Under the pieces are notes generated by a model. It had not been told where the DNA came from and searched no databases. It saw only the letters and a program-made list of their open reading frames with translations. A DNA stretch of 17,728 nt from NCBI GenBank assembly GCA_002085385.1, contig NATO01000063.1, positions 1 through 17,728 on the forward strand. The letters run 5' to 3'. This document shows, one piece after another, positions 1-8,185 of this stretch. This stretch comes from a candidate division Zixibacteria bacterium 4484_93 (GTDB lineage: Bacteria; UBP14; UBA6098; 4484-93). Within the stretch, counting starts at the first letter, position 1, and each line of letters begins with the position of its first letter. The translations under genes were made by a program, and so were the position numbers.

Positions 1-992
1 TTCGGCTCTCCTGAGATAGCGACAAAATTCTGCTTTCTGGGCGAGAAGCGAGCAGCGTCCGATGAAACGAATATCCCTATCTGGTGAAGCGGTTGTATGC
101 AGCCTGCAAGATGCATAATGCCCGTATCGCAGGAGACAAAAACGGAAAGCTTCCCAAGAGCAGCCCCCACAGTAAGAACAGGCGATAGCGGGAAGAAGTA
201 TGTGTTAGGAATATTCCTTTTCTTCAGATACTCGACATCTTTCTCTTCTGTTTTTCCCCAGAAAACAACCTTGGGAAGTTCGGGAAATCTTACAAGAAGT
301 TTTTCCCAGAAACCCGCAGGCACCCTTTTTCTACCCCTTCCACCGATGTGGAGACCGATAATCTTAGCTTCTAATTTGTTTTCATCGAAGAACTTTTTCG
401 CAGATATCCTCGACCTATCATCGATATAAACCCTCGGTGGAATTTGATTAACAGAGGACGAAAACGGCTCAAGTAGCCTCAAAAAACTGTAAGCCTCATA
501 CTCTACTCTATTCGGTGCTGGAATACTCAAATCGAGGAATCCTGATTCTTTTCCTCTGTCGAACCCGACAGAAAATCGAGATGCTGAAAAAAGTGTGTAT
601 AGAATACTATTCACAGAGACAGAGTCGAGGTGTGAAAGGTCAAAGGCAATGTCGAAATTCTCTCTTCTCAATTGAAGGATTAGTTTAAGGAAAGCTGCTG
701 GATTGCGGATGAATTCTCTTTTTTTCACCTCGAATATACGGTTCACCGCGGGGTGATACCGGACTATATCTGAGAATACCGCTGGTGCAACGACATCTAC
801 AGTTGCATCGGGATAAATCTTCTTCAAGTTCTCGAGAAACGGTGTTATGAGTATCAGGTTGCCGAGCCTCTCGTCCTGCCTGACAACGAGAACTTTCTCG
901 ACCTTATCGGGTAGAGCTGCTTTCCTCCTTTTCAGCCCGCACAGCAGTCGAACAAGCTGCCTTCTCCCCCATCGCTCGAGTTGCTTGAGCAT
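1..992 (-). CDS. GT9-family glycosyltransferase (heptosyltransferase-like), C-terminus cut by window edge
   Basis: Translating the minus strand from ATG at 992 gives 330 codons without a stop up to base 1, so the 3' end lies outside the window. After a basic N-terminus, residues about 33-70 show the GT9 Rossmann start (KVLVVRQDERLGNLILITPF, then a DVVAP strand). Around residue 220 lies GLHIGGRGRKRVPAGFW, and near residue 296 VSCDTGIMHLAG, the D-x-G-x-x-H nucleotide-sugar signature of ADP-heptose:LPS transferases. Known members add heptose to lipid A-core at the cytoplasmic face of the inner membrane. The start is fixed by an in-frame TGA six codons upstream, and it lies 1 nt after the stop of the large Ig-repeat gene, so it is probably translated by coupling. 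The family is clear; the exact sugar and acceptor are inference. The usual family length is about 340-360 residues, so only a short tail is missing. Confidence 0.88.
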   Translation of the reverse strand, partial: MLKQLERWGRRQLVRLLCGLKRRKAALPDKVEKVLVVRQDERLGNLILITPFLENLKKIYPDATVDVVAPAVFSDIVRYHPAVNRIFEVKKREFIRNPAAFLKLILQLRRENFDIAFDLSHLDSVSVNSILYTLFSASRFSVGFDRGKESGFLDLSIPAPNRVEYEAYSFLRLLEPFSSSVNQIPPRVYIDDRSRISAKKFFDENKLEAKIIGLHIGGRGRKRVPAGFWEKLLVRFPELPKVVFWGKTEEKDVEYLKKRNIPNTYFFPLSPVLTVGAALGKLSVFVSCDTGIMHLAGCIQPLHQIGIFVSSDAARFSPRKQNFVAISGEP

Positions 993-993
993 C

Positions 994-3900
994 TCATCTG
1001 ACCAGATTCACGGAGCCAGAGCAAATGTTATGCTTGCCCCTCTTAACAATGTAGATGTATATCCCGTTTCTGGCGACCTTGCCGGTTCTTGTCCTTCCAC
1101 TCCAGATAGCACGCTTTACCTCACCTGCCGGGACCTGTATCCTTTTTATTATGTGCCCGGATAGGTCGTATATCTCGATCGTCGCATCCTTGCTGAAGAG
1201 CTTCGGATATGTGAATCTAACCTCGTCGTTGTAGCCGTCCCCGTTCGGCGTGAACGGATTGGTAGAAATCTCGCAGGAGAGTTCAGGTTCTATCCAGAAA
1301 AACAGATTACTGGATGAGCAGTTCGGCTCGCAGTAGTCAGGGGAATCACATATTCTAATCTCAATTGCCACAGAATCGCCATCCCTCGCACGGAACCCAC
1401 CAGCATAGGGGAATATATCAAACAGTATATCATCCGGGTTAAAGAAAACACCCGGCAATGAGGAGTAAAGCGTATCCGTCGTTCCCCCGTTAATTATTGT
1501 ATATATAAGCGAAAAGCTCGCTGTATCGACCCCCGATAGGTCAGAGAAGGAAACCGTTATGTGCAGGTTATCTCTGTCAACGAGTGCCCCATCGGAGGGG
1601 TATCGGATGTCGATATCGGGTGGACTCGTATCCACCACAAAATTCCAAAAGATAGTCTCCGACAGTGGAAAACCAAGCGTATCCCTTGCCGAGACAAGAG
1701 AAAGCCCAATCTCTCCCCCATCGAAGAACCCAGGAGGCGGCTGGAATACAACAAGCGTCCCTGCAACCGTAAGATAAGGGCTGGTTATGTCAAACACCTC
1801 TCCATCGATATCAAGCATCACAGATTCCGGGTCAAGACCGTTTTCGCTCGAGACAGCAAGAGTAATTGGCTGGTCGGTGCAGGATGAACTGCTACCCGGA
1901 TACGGCTCAAGTATATGAAAGGTTGGTCTTGGCAGGATGTCTATTGCAAATGTGTCGGACATAAGAAACGAGCGGTCTGTTTCACGCTCCCCGTCGAAAT
2001 CGTTATCCCAGGCAAGCAGTCGGAAGATGATGAGAGTATGAGCAGGCTGACCTGCCAAAGGAAGTGTGCTCGTGGCATATATTCTGTTTCCGGACACCGA
2101 ATCGAGAGCGAGTATCCCCTCATTTGCCGTTATCTCCAGTTCGCCATCCGTGTCCCAGACAATGCGTGGATAATGCATATCGGAGATAAAATCCGGGAAA
2201 TACACCCCTGACTCATCCTCCAGAATACAGGAGAAATAGAACGCAGAGTCGGAAGGGAAGAATCTGGGAGAATAATCCAGCAGCAGCGGCGGAAGCGTGT
2301 CATCATCGGCGATTGTAAAGCTCCACGAGATAGGCTCGACTATCCCATTTGCCCCACAGTATTCCGCTCTATCAGATGCGGAGACAACAGAGACTACCAC
2401 AGGCGTCAGCTCCGGATACACAACACCGACCGAATCCGGAACAAATACAAATGTATCTCCTGTCTGATACATCGCAGGGCTCGAGATGTAGTAGTTTATC
2501 CCCATAACCCTGAGAGCAACACTCGTTGTGTCGAGTCCGCTTATTGAATCGAGGGCGGTGAAAACAACATTCGGCCTCGGCTCCAATAAAAACGCACCAT
2601 CAAGCGGATAGACAGGAAGAACAACAGGGGGTGAGAGGTCAATCACAAAATAGAAGGAAAAGGTGCTATCCATCGGGTTCCCGAGTGTATCCTCGGCATA
2701 CCTCACCTCGACACAGACCGTCTCACCATCTGCAAACGAGCTATCAGGATTGAAGAATAATGTATCCCCGGATAATAGAAAATCATCCTCAGGCACGCCA
2801 TTTACCAGAAATTCGATGGTTTCCTCTCTCACACCGCTTGGGTCGTCGAAGAATATCACAATCTCCTGGCGCTCGCAGGACGAAAAGGCAGAAAAGTCTG
2901 GTCTAATTGCCACAGGAACAGGACCATCCTTATCGATGAAAAGATACCAGCAGCTATCAACACTGTTCCCGCCGCACAGTGTCGCAAGGTCGGTAAGATG
3001 AATGCATACTATGATAGAATCCTCCGGGAGAGCGAAACCAATAGAGTCGGCAAATACGCAGAGCGTCCCAGCAGAATAGAAAACAAACTCATCACCAAAA
3101 TAGAGCGTCGTGTCCCCCAAGGAAAACTGGATACTGGTGCTATCGACACCTGCAAGGTCATCGGTCAAAACAAGGGTCATCTGCGGTAAAGATGCTATCA
3201 CAGAACCGACCGATGGCGAAATATCCTCAATCACAGGTGGGAGCGTGTCCATATAGAACTCAAATCGTATAATATCTCCCAGCGGATTGCCGATGCTGTC
3301 GTATGCCGATACGACAAATAGCCTGTTCGTGTCGGAAAAATCCTCAGGATAATCAACGGTCAAAACAGTGTCCGAAAAAGAAAGCTCAGGCGAAGGGAAA
3401 CAGAATGTATCCTCATTGAATACGACAACAATCGATTCAGGGATAACACCGTTCTCATCGGTTATGAGAAGCTCAACGGGGATATTTTGGCAGGATATAA
3501 TCGAGTGGTCTGGCGGAGTAATAAGCTCCACCGATGGTCCCTCCTGATTAACCAGGAAACTCCAGCAGGTATCGGCAACATTCGGCGGACAGATTCTACC
3601 CCTGTCAGGAACCGATACGCAAACAGAAACCGTATCGCCATCGTGGAAGGCAACACCGAACGAATCGGGATAGAAATAAAGCGTATCACCGATAACAAAG
3701 CATCCTGTGAACTCATCGCCATCGACAACGAACAGAACGGAATCAACATCTATTCCCGACAGGCTATCGGTCGCTACAACCCCTATTGGCTGATATGTTC
3801 TCGAGGAAACCGAGCCGGGAGCTGGAATAAGAGATGTTATCTCAGGCGGCGAAAGGTCAAAACGGAGCCACCAGCCACGAGAAGCTCCTGGGTTACCCGC

Positions 3901-5100
3901 AATATCAGAGAAACCCGAAACAGAGATATAGACAGAATCACCATCAGAGAAAGAGCTTGTGAGCGGGAAGATAAGCAGTGTGTCACCGAACGATTCCATA
4001 CCGTCCGGATATGCGAAACTCTCCTCTCCGAACTGAACTATCGTTCCCACAAAATCGGTGCCGGATATGTCGTAAAAGCGGAAGATAACCTCTGTGCTAT
4101 CGCAGGAAATATACCCTTCATCCTCCGGCTGGACAAGTTCCACCAGAGGACCTTCCGTGTCAACGAAGAATCGCCAGCAGAACTCCGTTGAGTTCGGACT
4201 ACAGTATAAGGCAGAATCGGCAACAGAGAGACAAATATCAACGGTGTCAGGTAGAACAAGCCCCATAAGAAGCGTTCTGAAGGAGAGAAAATGCCCATCC
4301 CAGAAGAGAGCAGGTGTGGCAACAGTGAACAGAGAATCACCGATGGAAAGCGTTATCGAATATGGGTCGATACCGGCAATCTCATCAATTATCTCTGATG
4401 TTATGTTCGGCTGCCTGTTGGAGATAATCGTATCCGACGATGGATAAACAGATATTACCTCAGGCGGAGAAAGGTCAACAATAAACGAGAACTCCACCGG
4501 CTCAACAAGTCCACAACCAGACAGATTATCAACAGAGATAAGGCTACCCGAGACCGTATCACCGTCATCGAAACAGTCCATATCCCCGGGGATAAAACTT
4601 ATTATATCTTCCTCGGGACCGAGCGAGAAATACTCCTCACCAGTATAGAGCCTGCCATTTATCTCGACAGTAGCATCGTCCAGGATAATATCCGAGAGAG
4701 AATGCACCCTAAATCTAACAGGCTGACAGGGACAACTGGAGACCGCTCCTGTCTCCGGGATGACAAGCTCAGCAGACACCCCATCATTTGTAAGATAGAA
4801 ATCTATCCAGTGAAACACCGGCAAATCCTCTGCCCCGCCGCGTGACATCTGAACCATATACTGCCAGTGTCTCGCCGTCCTGACAATCCCCGGAATAGGA
4901 TGAGAGTGTGTAATGGGTATCCACTCTGTCCACCCAACACCATCCGGTGAGGCTTTGAGATATACCCGAAGCTCGCTTGTTCCAGGCACATCAGCCGACC
5001 ATAAGATAGAATCGACTACCGTTTCGCAGGGGAAACCGCTGTCCCTCTGCCACCGTGATATGAGAAATACATCACATTCATCATCGCCTTGGCTTCCCAC
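994..5100 (-). CDS. Giant secreted Ig-like repeat protein with C-terminal FlgD-type sorting domain (probably the 3' part of a frameshifted gene)
   Basis: The open frame gives up to 1368 residues, but the only start near its 5' end is a GTG inside the upstream gene and the product has no signal peptide. Residues about 20-120 form a beta-sandwich-like module (RDSGFPCETVVDSILWSADV, then YLKASPDGVGWTEW) of the sort seen in bacterial surface proteins. Residues about 124-1270 are roughly ten Ig-like units of about 90-100 residues in two alternating types, many opening with D-x-SPP-x-I or GP-x-V-x-L and carrying D-x-x-SG-[IV]-D. The last 95 residues (NPFTPNGDGYNDEV, then ARNGIYIYIV) are a FlgD Ig-like / gliding-motility C-terminal domain, known as an export-sorting tail. 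A sorting tail without an N-terminal export signal, plus an overlap with a signal-bearing ORF, argues that both ORFs were one gene. The likely role is surface scaffold or adhesin; the ligand is unknown. Confidence 0.85.
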   Translation of the reverse strand: MGSQGDDECDVFLISRWQRDSGFPCETVVDSILWSADVPGTSELRVYLKASPDGVGWTEWIPITHSHPIPGIVRTARHWQYMVQMSRGGAEDLPVFHWIDFYLTNDGVSAELVIPETGAVSSCPCQPVRFRVHSLSDIILDDATVEINGRLYTGEEYFSLGPEEDIISFIPGDMDCFDDGDTVSGSLISVDNLSGCGLVEPVEFSFIVDLSPPEVISVYPSSDTIISNRQPNITSEIIDEIAGIDPYSITLSIGDSLFTVATPALFWDGHFLSFRTLLMGLVLPDTVDICLSVADSALYCSPNSTEFCWRFFVDTEGPLVELVQPEDEGYISCDSTEVIFRFYDISGTDFVGTIVQFGEESFAYPDGMESFGDTLLIFPLTSSFSDGDSVYISVSGFSDIAGNPGASRGWWLRFDLSPPEITSLIPAPGSVSSRTYQPIGVVATDSLSGIDVDSVLFVVDGDEFTGCFVIGDTLYFYPDSFGVAFHDGDTVSVCVSVPDRGRICPPNVADTCWSFLVNQEGPSVELITPPDHSIISCQNIPVELLITDENGVIPESIVVVFNEDTFCFPSPELSFSDTVLTVDYPEDFSDTNRLFVVSAYDSIGNPLGDIIRFEFYMDTLPPVIEDISPSVGSVIASLPQMTLVLTDDLAGVDSTSIQFSLGDTTLYFGDEFVFYSAGTLCVFADSIGFALPEDSIIVCIHLTDLATLCGGNSVDSCWYLFIDKDGPVPVAIRPDFSAFSSCERQEIVIFFDDPSGVREETIEFLVNGVPEDDFLLSGDTLFFNPDSSFADGETVCVEVRYAEDTLGNPMDSTFSFYFVIDLSPPVVLPVYPLDGAFLLEPRPNVVFTALDSISGLDTTSVALRVMGINYYISSPAMYQTGDTFVFVPDSVGVVYPELTPVVVSVVSASDRAEYCGANGIVEPISWSFTIADDDTLPPLLLDYSPRFFPSDSAFYFSCILEDESGVYFPDFISDMHYPRIVWDTDGELEITANEGILALDSVSGNRIYATSTLPLAGQPAHTLIIFRLLAWDNDFDGERETDRSFLMSDTFAIDILPRPTFHILEPYPGSSSSCTDQPITLAVSSENGLDPESVMLDIDGEVFDITSPYLTVAGTLVVFQPPPGFFDGGEIGLSLVSARDTLGFPLSETIFWNFVVDTSPPDIDIRYPSDGALVDRDNLHITVSFSDLSGVDTASFSLIYTIINGGTTDTLYSSLPGVFFNPDDILFDIFPYAGGFRARDGDSVAIEIRICDSPDYCEPNCSSSNLFFWIEPELSCEISTNPFTPNGDGYNDEVRFTYPKLFSKDATIEIYDLSGHIIKRIQVPAGEVKRAIWSGRTRTGKVARNGIYIYIVKRGKHNICSGSVNLVR
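1290..4750 (-). repeat. Array of alternating A/B Ig-like coding repeats
   Basis: Protein-level repeats inside the large secreted protein. Type B units begin with a Cys a few residues into the first strand (SSCPCQP, YISCDST, IISCQNI, FSSCERQ, SSSCTDQ) and end with a D-x-LGNP-like turn and F-x-F-x-[IV]-D. Type A units begin with SPPEI or LPPVI followed by a YP-x-x-G turn, and end with a C-x-x-N ... CW-x-F-x-VD pair. They alternate B-A-B-A from residue 124 to about 1270, with one diverged A-like unit near residue 930. Boundaries are approximate. DNA identity between units is low, so this is an old duplication and not a recent tandem expansion. Confidence 0.75.
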
Positions 5101-5984
5101 TCCGCCGGTGGCTCCCAGGATGTGTGCCCATAGTTGAAATAGCCAGAATACGAATTATAGTCCGGGTTATGGTAGGTGTGCATATACAGACCCTCCATAC
5201 CAGGGAAAAGAAGACCTGTTTTTTTATACCACATCATCCCCGAAACAACCACCTGACCACGGGAGTGTGTCGTGTTCACCTCAAACTCGTGGGGAAGCTC
5301 AAAAGGATAATGCAGCACAGGATTGGTAACATCCTCGGAGACGAGTGTAACATCGGTATAGTATGGATAGGTCCAGTTGGGTGTCGTGGTGAGACCGGAA
5401 ACATCTGTCAGGCTGGCAAAGTTCTCATGGCTATAGCTCGATACCCCGGCTCCCTCGGCGATTGTTCCATGAGTGAAAACAACCCCCCTACCAAGCCTGG
5501 CAAAACTTCTTGTGACAGCAGCAGAAGAATGCGATAGGTCATTGTGACCATAAACATCGCCGGAGCCGAAAAACAGGATATCATAATCGGCGATACAGCG
5601 GCGATACTCGGTGCCATACAGCGTGCTGTGAACAGCCCCAGTATCATAGATGCTCGTTACTTCGTTGAAAATGCTTATGGGAACAAGGTCAATGGAGAAG
5701 TTCAAAGGTGGGTTACCTGCTGCCTGCAGTTCATAAACCACGCTATAGATGCAATCGAGGCACATATCATCAGGATAAACCTGCAGGACAAATATCGTGT
5801 CGTTGGTGGTCATACGCAGAGCTGCGTCATCAAGCCCATCGGGGTCAGGGGAGATAATCTCCATATTCCTGATACTCCCTGCCAGGAAATCGGCAAGCTC
5901 ACCCTCCCTGTAAGCAAAGCTCGTCTGCCCCACAAGAGAAAGGGTAGGCATAAAAAGCAATATTAAAGCTAAAATCTTCTTCAT
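5016..5984 (-). CDS. Secreted protein with amidotransferase-like fold (probably the 5' part of a frameshifted gene)
   Basis: 322 residues starting with a clear Sec signal peptide (MKKILALILLFMPTLSLVGQ). The mature part has a Rossmann-like pattern: an early CLDCIYSVVYEL segment, then YDILFFGSGDVYGHNDL and FARLGRGVVFTHGT, which resembles the class I glutamine-amidotransferase-like / ThuA / DUF4350 group often fused to surface repeats in candidate-phylum genomes. I see no convincing catalytic Cys-His-Glu triad, so enzymatic activity is doubtful. ATG at 5984 overlaps the stop of the barrel gene by 4 nt (ATGA), implying translational coupling. After residue about 305 (MMNVMYF) the sequence loses character and stops at 5016, while the -1 frame carries on smoothly as ISRWQRDSGFPC in the next ORF. 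I infer one broken gene of about 1.65 thousand codons. Confidence 0.8.
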   Translation of the reverse strand: MKKILALILLFMPTLSLVGQTSFAYREGELADFLAGSIRNMEIISPDPDGLDDAALRMTTNDTIFVLQVYPDDMCLDCIYSVVYELQAAGNPPLNFSIDLVPISIFNEVTSIYDTGAVHSTLYGTEYRRCIADYDILFFGSGDVYGHNDLSHSSAAVTRSFARLGRGVVFTHGTIAEGAGVSSYSHENFASLTDVSGLTTTPNWTYPYYTDVTLVSEDVTNPVLHYPFELPHEFEVNTTHSRGQVVVSGMMWYKKTGLLFPGMEGLYMHTYHNPDYNSYSGYFNYGHTSWEPPAEWEAKAMMNVMYFSYHGGRGTAVSPAKR

Positions 5985-6571
5985 CTTACAATGTTATACC
6001 CGAGACCGAGCATCATATCGATATTGTCTATGTCGGAGAGGTTATATTTCCCAGAAAGGATAGCATAAAACTTCTCACCCAAAACAAGATTTGCCCCGAA
6101 ATCTATATGTAGTTCAAACGGCGTCTCTGTCTCATCCCCTTGTGGCCAGTCCTTGGGATAATCTGTCTTATAGTGATTGAAACCGAGACCAGCACCTACA
6201 AACGGCTTCAACCTTGGATGGAAATCGAACAGATACTTGAGGCTCGCTCCACCACCGATACAGGAGAACTTAACATCATCATCCGCACTCGACCAGCCAT
6301 ACTCGTCTCTCTTTACCTTCCAGTATTCAAAAAATAGCTCTGGCTTGAGGTTTGGTACAAGATAGCCGAGGTCAACGAACCCTGCAATTTTTATGTTTGG
6401 GTCATAGTCACCTCCAGTAGGAAGAACAACCCCCAGCTTTACACCAGCAGACTTGAGCCCGATGTCCATCTGCCCCTTCGAGCCACCGTAATACACCACA
6501 GTATCCGCCTGAGCAATCAGCTCCACCGAAAGGAAAAGAAAGAACAAAAGAACAGACAATCTCTTGACCAT
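5981..6571 (-). CDS. Small outer-membrane beta-barrel protein
   Basis: 196 residues from ATG 6571. This start is chosen because GGGGAG sits about 5 nt upstream; the longer open frame only offers an in-frame TTG at 6595 without a leader. A signal peptide occupies residues 1-21 (KRLSVLLFFLFLSVELIAQA). The mature chain is alternating amphipathic strands with glycine and aromatic girdles (DIGLKSAGVKLGVVLPTGG, GASLKYLFDF, FVGAGLGFNHY, FYAILSGKYNL, MLGLGYNIVR) ending in a strand with a terminal basic residue, which fits the OmpW/OmpX-like or OMP_b-brl class of 8-stranded barrels. It is the first gene of the surface operon, directly behind a near-consensus promoter, and overlaps the next gene by 4 nt. 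It could anchor or help display the large secreted protein, but that is only inferred from position. Confidence 0.82.
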   Translation of the reverse strand: MVKRLSVLLFFLFLSVELIAQADTVVYYGGSKGQMDIGLKSAGVKLGVVLPTGGDYDPNIKIAGFVDLGYLVPNLKPELFFEYWKVKRDEYGWSSADDDVKFSCIGGGASLKYLFDFHPRLKPFVGAGLGFNHYKTDYPKDWPQGDETETPFELHIDFGANLVLGEKFYAILSGKYNLSDIDNIDMMLGLGYNIVR

Positions 6572-6608
6572 CTTACTCCCCTTTTGAAAATCCAAATTAA
6601 CCTACTTA

Positions 6609-6637
6609 ATAATACTGTCTTTTCGTCCGATTGTCAA
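6609..6637 (-). promoter_or_regulatory. Sigma-70-type promoter of the surface operon
   Basis: Read on the minus strand: TTGACA (6637-6632), 17-nt spacer, TATTAT (6614-6609). A predicted start near 6602 leaves a leader of about 30 nt that contains the GGGGAG ribosome site of the barrel gene. The -35 is preceded by AAATTG, as in the other minus-strand promoters here. Confidence 0.8.
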
Positions 6638-6644
6638 CAATTTC

Positions 6645-6672
6645 TTGACATACTCGAGTTTATAAATATTTT
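6645..6672 (+). promoter_or_regulatory. Sigma-70-type promoter for ruvX, divergent
   Basis: TTGACA (6645-6650), 16-nt spacer, TATTTT (6667-6672). The predicted transcription start is about 6679, only 2-4 nt before the ruvX ATG at 6682, so the mRNA would be leaderless or nearly so. Its -35 is an inverted copy of the opposing one (TGTCAA, 7 nt, TTGACA). The -10 is the weaker part of this call. Confidence 0.55.
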
Positions 6673-6681
6673 ACATAAATT

Positions 6682-7098
6682 ATGAGAATTCTTGCAATAG
6701 ACTATGGTGAGAGGAGGATTGGACTTGCTCTGTCCGACCCGGACGGCATCATCGCTACACCTCTCCCACTGGTCCCAAACGATAAAAACAGCATCGGGAG
6801 AATAAAAGAGCTTGTGGAGAATGAGAATGTAGAGTATATAATCCTTGGTAACCCGTTGAGACTCAGCGGAAAGGAGGAGATTCAATCCGATAAGGTAAGG
6901 GAGTTCTCAAAGGTTCTGAAGGAAGCGATAAGCTGTCCGCTCGAGCTGGTGGATGAGCGACTGACGACCGTCTCTGCCTCAAAGATACTGCACAATATGG
7001 GCTATTCACCATCAAAAAGCAGGGACAAGATAGACTCCCTTGCCGCCGCAATACTTCTGGAAGGATTTCTGGAACGAAGATATGCTCCGGACAATTAA
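6682..7098 (+). CDS. ruvX: RuvX/YqgF-family Holliday junction resolvase-like nuclease
   Basis: 138 residues, the normal family length. The RNase H-like fold begins at once with AIDYGERRIGLALSD (Asp7), followed by IILGNPLRLSG (about 53-62), VDERLTT (Asp91/Glu92) and KIDSLAAAILLEGFL (Asp118), giving the conserved acidic residues of the family. Family members resolve Holliday junctions or process the 5' end of pre-16S rRNA; which role applies here cannot be told from sequence. The canonical family N-terminus fixes ATG 6682, yet no Shine-Dalgarno sequence precedes it: the upstream 20 nt are almost all A and T. The mltG gene follows 64 nt downstream on the same strand, a neighbourhood seen in many bacteria. 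Confidence 0.95.
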   Translation: MRILAIDYGERRIGLALSDPDGIIATPLPLVPNDKNSIGRIKELVENENVEYIILGNPLRLSGKEEIQSDKVREFSKVLKEAISCPLELVDERLTTVSASKILHNMGYSPSKSRDKIDSLAAAILLEGFLERRYAPDN

Positions 7099-7162
7099 GG
7101 CTGGATTTGCCCTTTTATACTCGGCTCTCTTGCTATCACCAGTTGCAATATTGGACAACATA

Positions 7163-8185
7163 ATGAAAAGCGTGAAAAAGACATTTGCAAATTTCTTGAT
7201 TGTGTTGGTTGCTCTTATTGTGATTGGAGTTGTTTTAGTGTCGATACCATACTCGGTTTTATATAAGGATACTTCTAAGGTAATTGATGCAACCATAGTT
7301 ATACCAAAGGGTTGCAGTGTACAAAATACCGCAAGGCTGCTGACAGAAAATCGTATAATAAACAGACCGAACCTCTTTATACTCTGGGCAAAGCTCCTTG
7401 GGTTCGACAGAAGAATCCGTGCAGGCAGGCACAGGCTTGTCGGCTCGTATTCGCTCCTCGGACTTCTTCAGACGCTCTCCCGAGGAGGGAGTTTCTCGAT
7501 AGATATTACCGTTTATGATGGTGAAAATATCTATGAGATTGCAGGAGTTGTCGAACATAAACTTGGCATAGATTCTCTCTCTTTCCTCGACAGGGCAACG
7601 AATGATTCCCTTATGAAAGCAGTTGGCATTCCTTCAACAACCGCAGAGGGTTTCTTATTCCCCGAGACTTACAACATCGACCCTGGCACATCGGCTGATG
7701 AGCTGATAGCGATGATGTATCATCAGTTCAAGCAGGAGTTCAAGAGCAATCTCTATGCCCGTGCGGAATCCCTCGGGATGTCGATTAAGGATGTTGTTAC
7801 GCTTGCCTCCATCATCGAAAAGGAGGCGTATTTCCCTGATGAGATGCCGAGGATATCCGGTGTGTATCACAACAGGCTTTCTCGCGGTATGCTGCTTCAG
7901 GCTTGCCCGACGGTGAACTATGCGCTCAAGCAGTTCGACAAGCGGCTTTTATACGAGGACCTCGAGCTGGAATCCCCATACAACACATACAAGTACAAGG
8001 GGCTTCCCCCAACCCCGATTGCCAATCCTGGCAAGAAGGCAATCCTGGCAGCTCTTTATCCAGAAAAACATGATTTCTACTACTTCGTCTCGGAAGGAGA
8101 AGGACATCATAGCTTTACGAGAACAGAAAAGGAGCATGCAGAGGCGATAAGGGCGATAAAAAAGAGGAAGGGCAACCTAAGGTGA
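7163..8185 (+). CDS. mltG: Endolytic murein transglycosylase MltG (YceG family)
   Basis: 340 residues from ATG 7163. Residues about 10-30 form one N-in membrane anchor (FLIVLVALIVIGVVLVSIPY). A LysM-like segment follows (VIPKGCSVQNTARLLTENRII), then TAEGFLFPETY, LASIIEKEA with the catalytic Glu219, MLLQACPTVNYAL, and ESPYNTYKYKGLPPTPIANPG, all MltG signatures. The enzyme cuts nascent glycan strands in the periplasm at the inner membrane to end peptidoglycan polymerisation. I chose 7163 because it gives the usual short cytoplasmic tail before the anchor and has GGA 7 nt upstream. An alternative ATG at 7082 would overlap the end of ruvX and add a second hydrophobic stretch. The stop overlaps the next gene by 4 nt (GTGA), so the two are probably coupled. 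Confidence 0.94.
   Translation: MKSVKKTFANFLIVLVALIVIGVVLVSIPYSVLYKDTSKVIDATIVIPKGCSVQNTARLLTENRIINRPNLFILWAKLLGFDRRIRAGRHRLVGSYSLLGLLQTLSRGGSFSIDITVYDGENIYEIAGVVEHKLGIDSLSFLDRATNDSLMKAVGIPSTTAEGFLFPETYNIDPGTSADELIAMMYHQFKQEFKSNLYARAESLGMSIKDVVTLASIIEKEAYFPDEMPRISGVYHNRLSRGMLLQACPTVNYALKQFDKRLLYEDLELESPYNTYKYKGLPPTPIANPGKKAILAALYPEKHDFYYFVSEGEGHHSFTRTEKEHAEAIRAIKKRKGNLR

Noticed and set aside
97..429. Plus-strand ORF at the left edge
   Set aside because: It is opposite the continuous GT9 reading frame, whose motifs are clear.
3487..4191. 234-codon plus-strand ORF antisense to the Ig-repeat gene
   Set aside because: Composition is Arg/Ile/Asn-rich with no domain, and it is a mirror frame of a strongly supported repeat gene.
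1290..4750. CRISPR-like or recent tandem DNA repeats
   Set aside because: The periodicity is at protein level with about 95-residue units and low DNA identity; there are no short direct repeats with spacers.
5016..5154. Programmed -1 ribosomal frameshift joining the two surface ORFs
   Set aside because: No canonical X-XXY-YYZ heptamer in the right frame and no obvious downstream stem; a missing base explains the data more simply.
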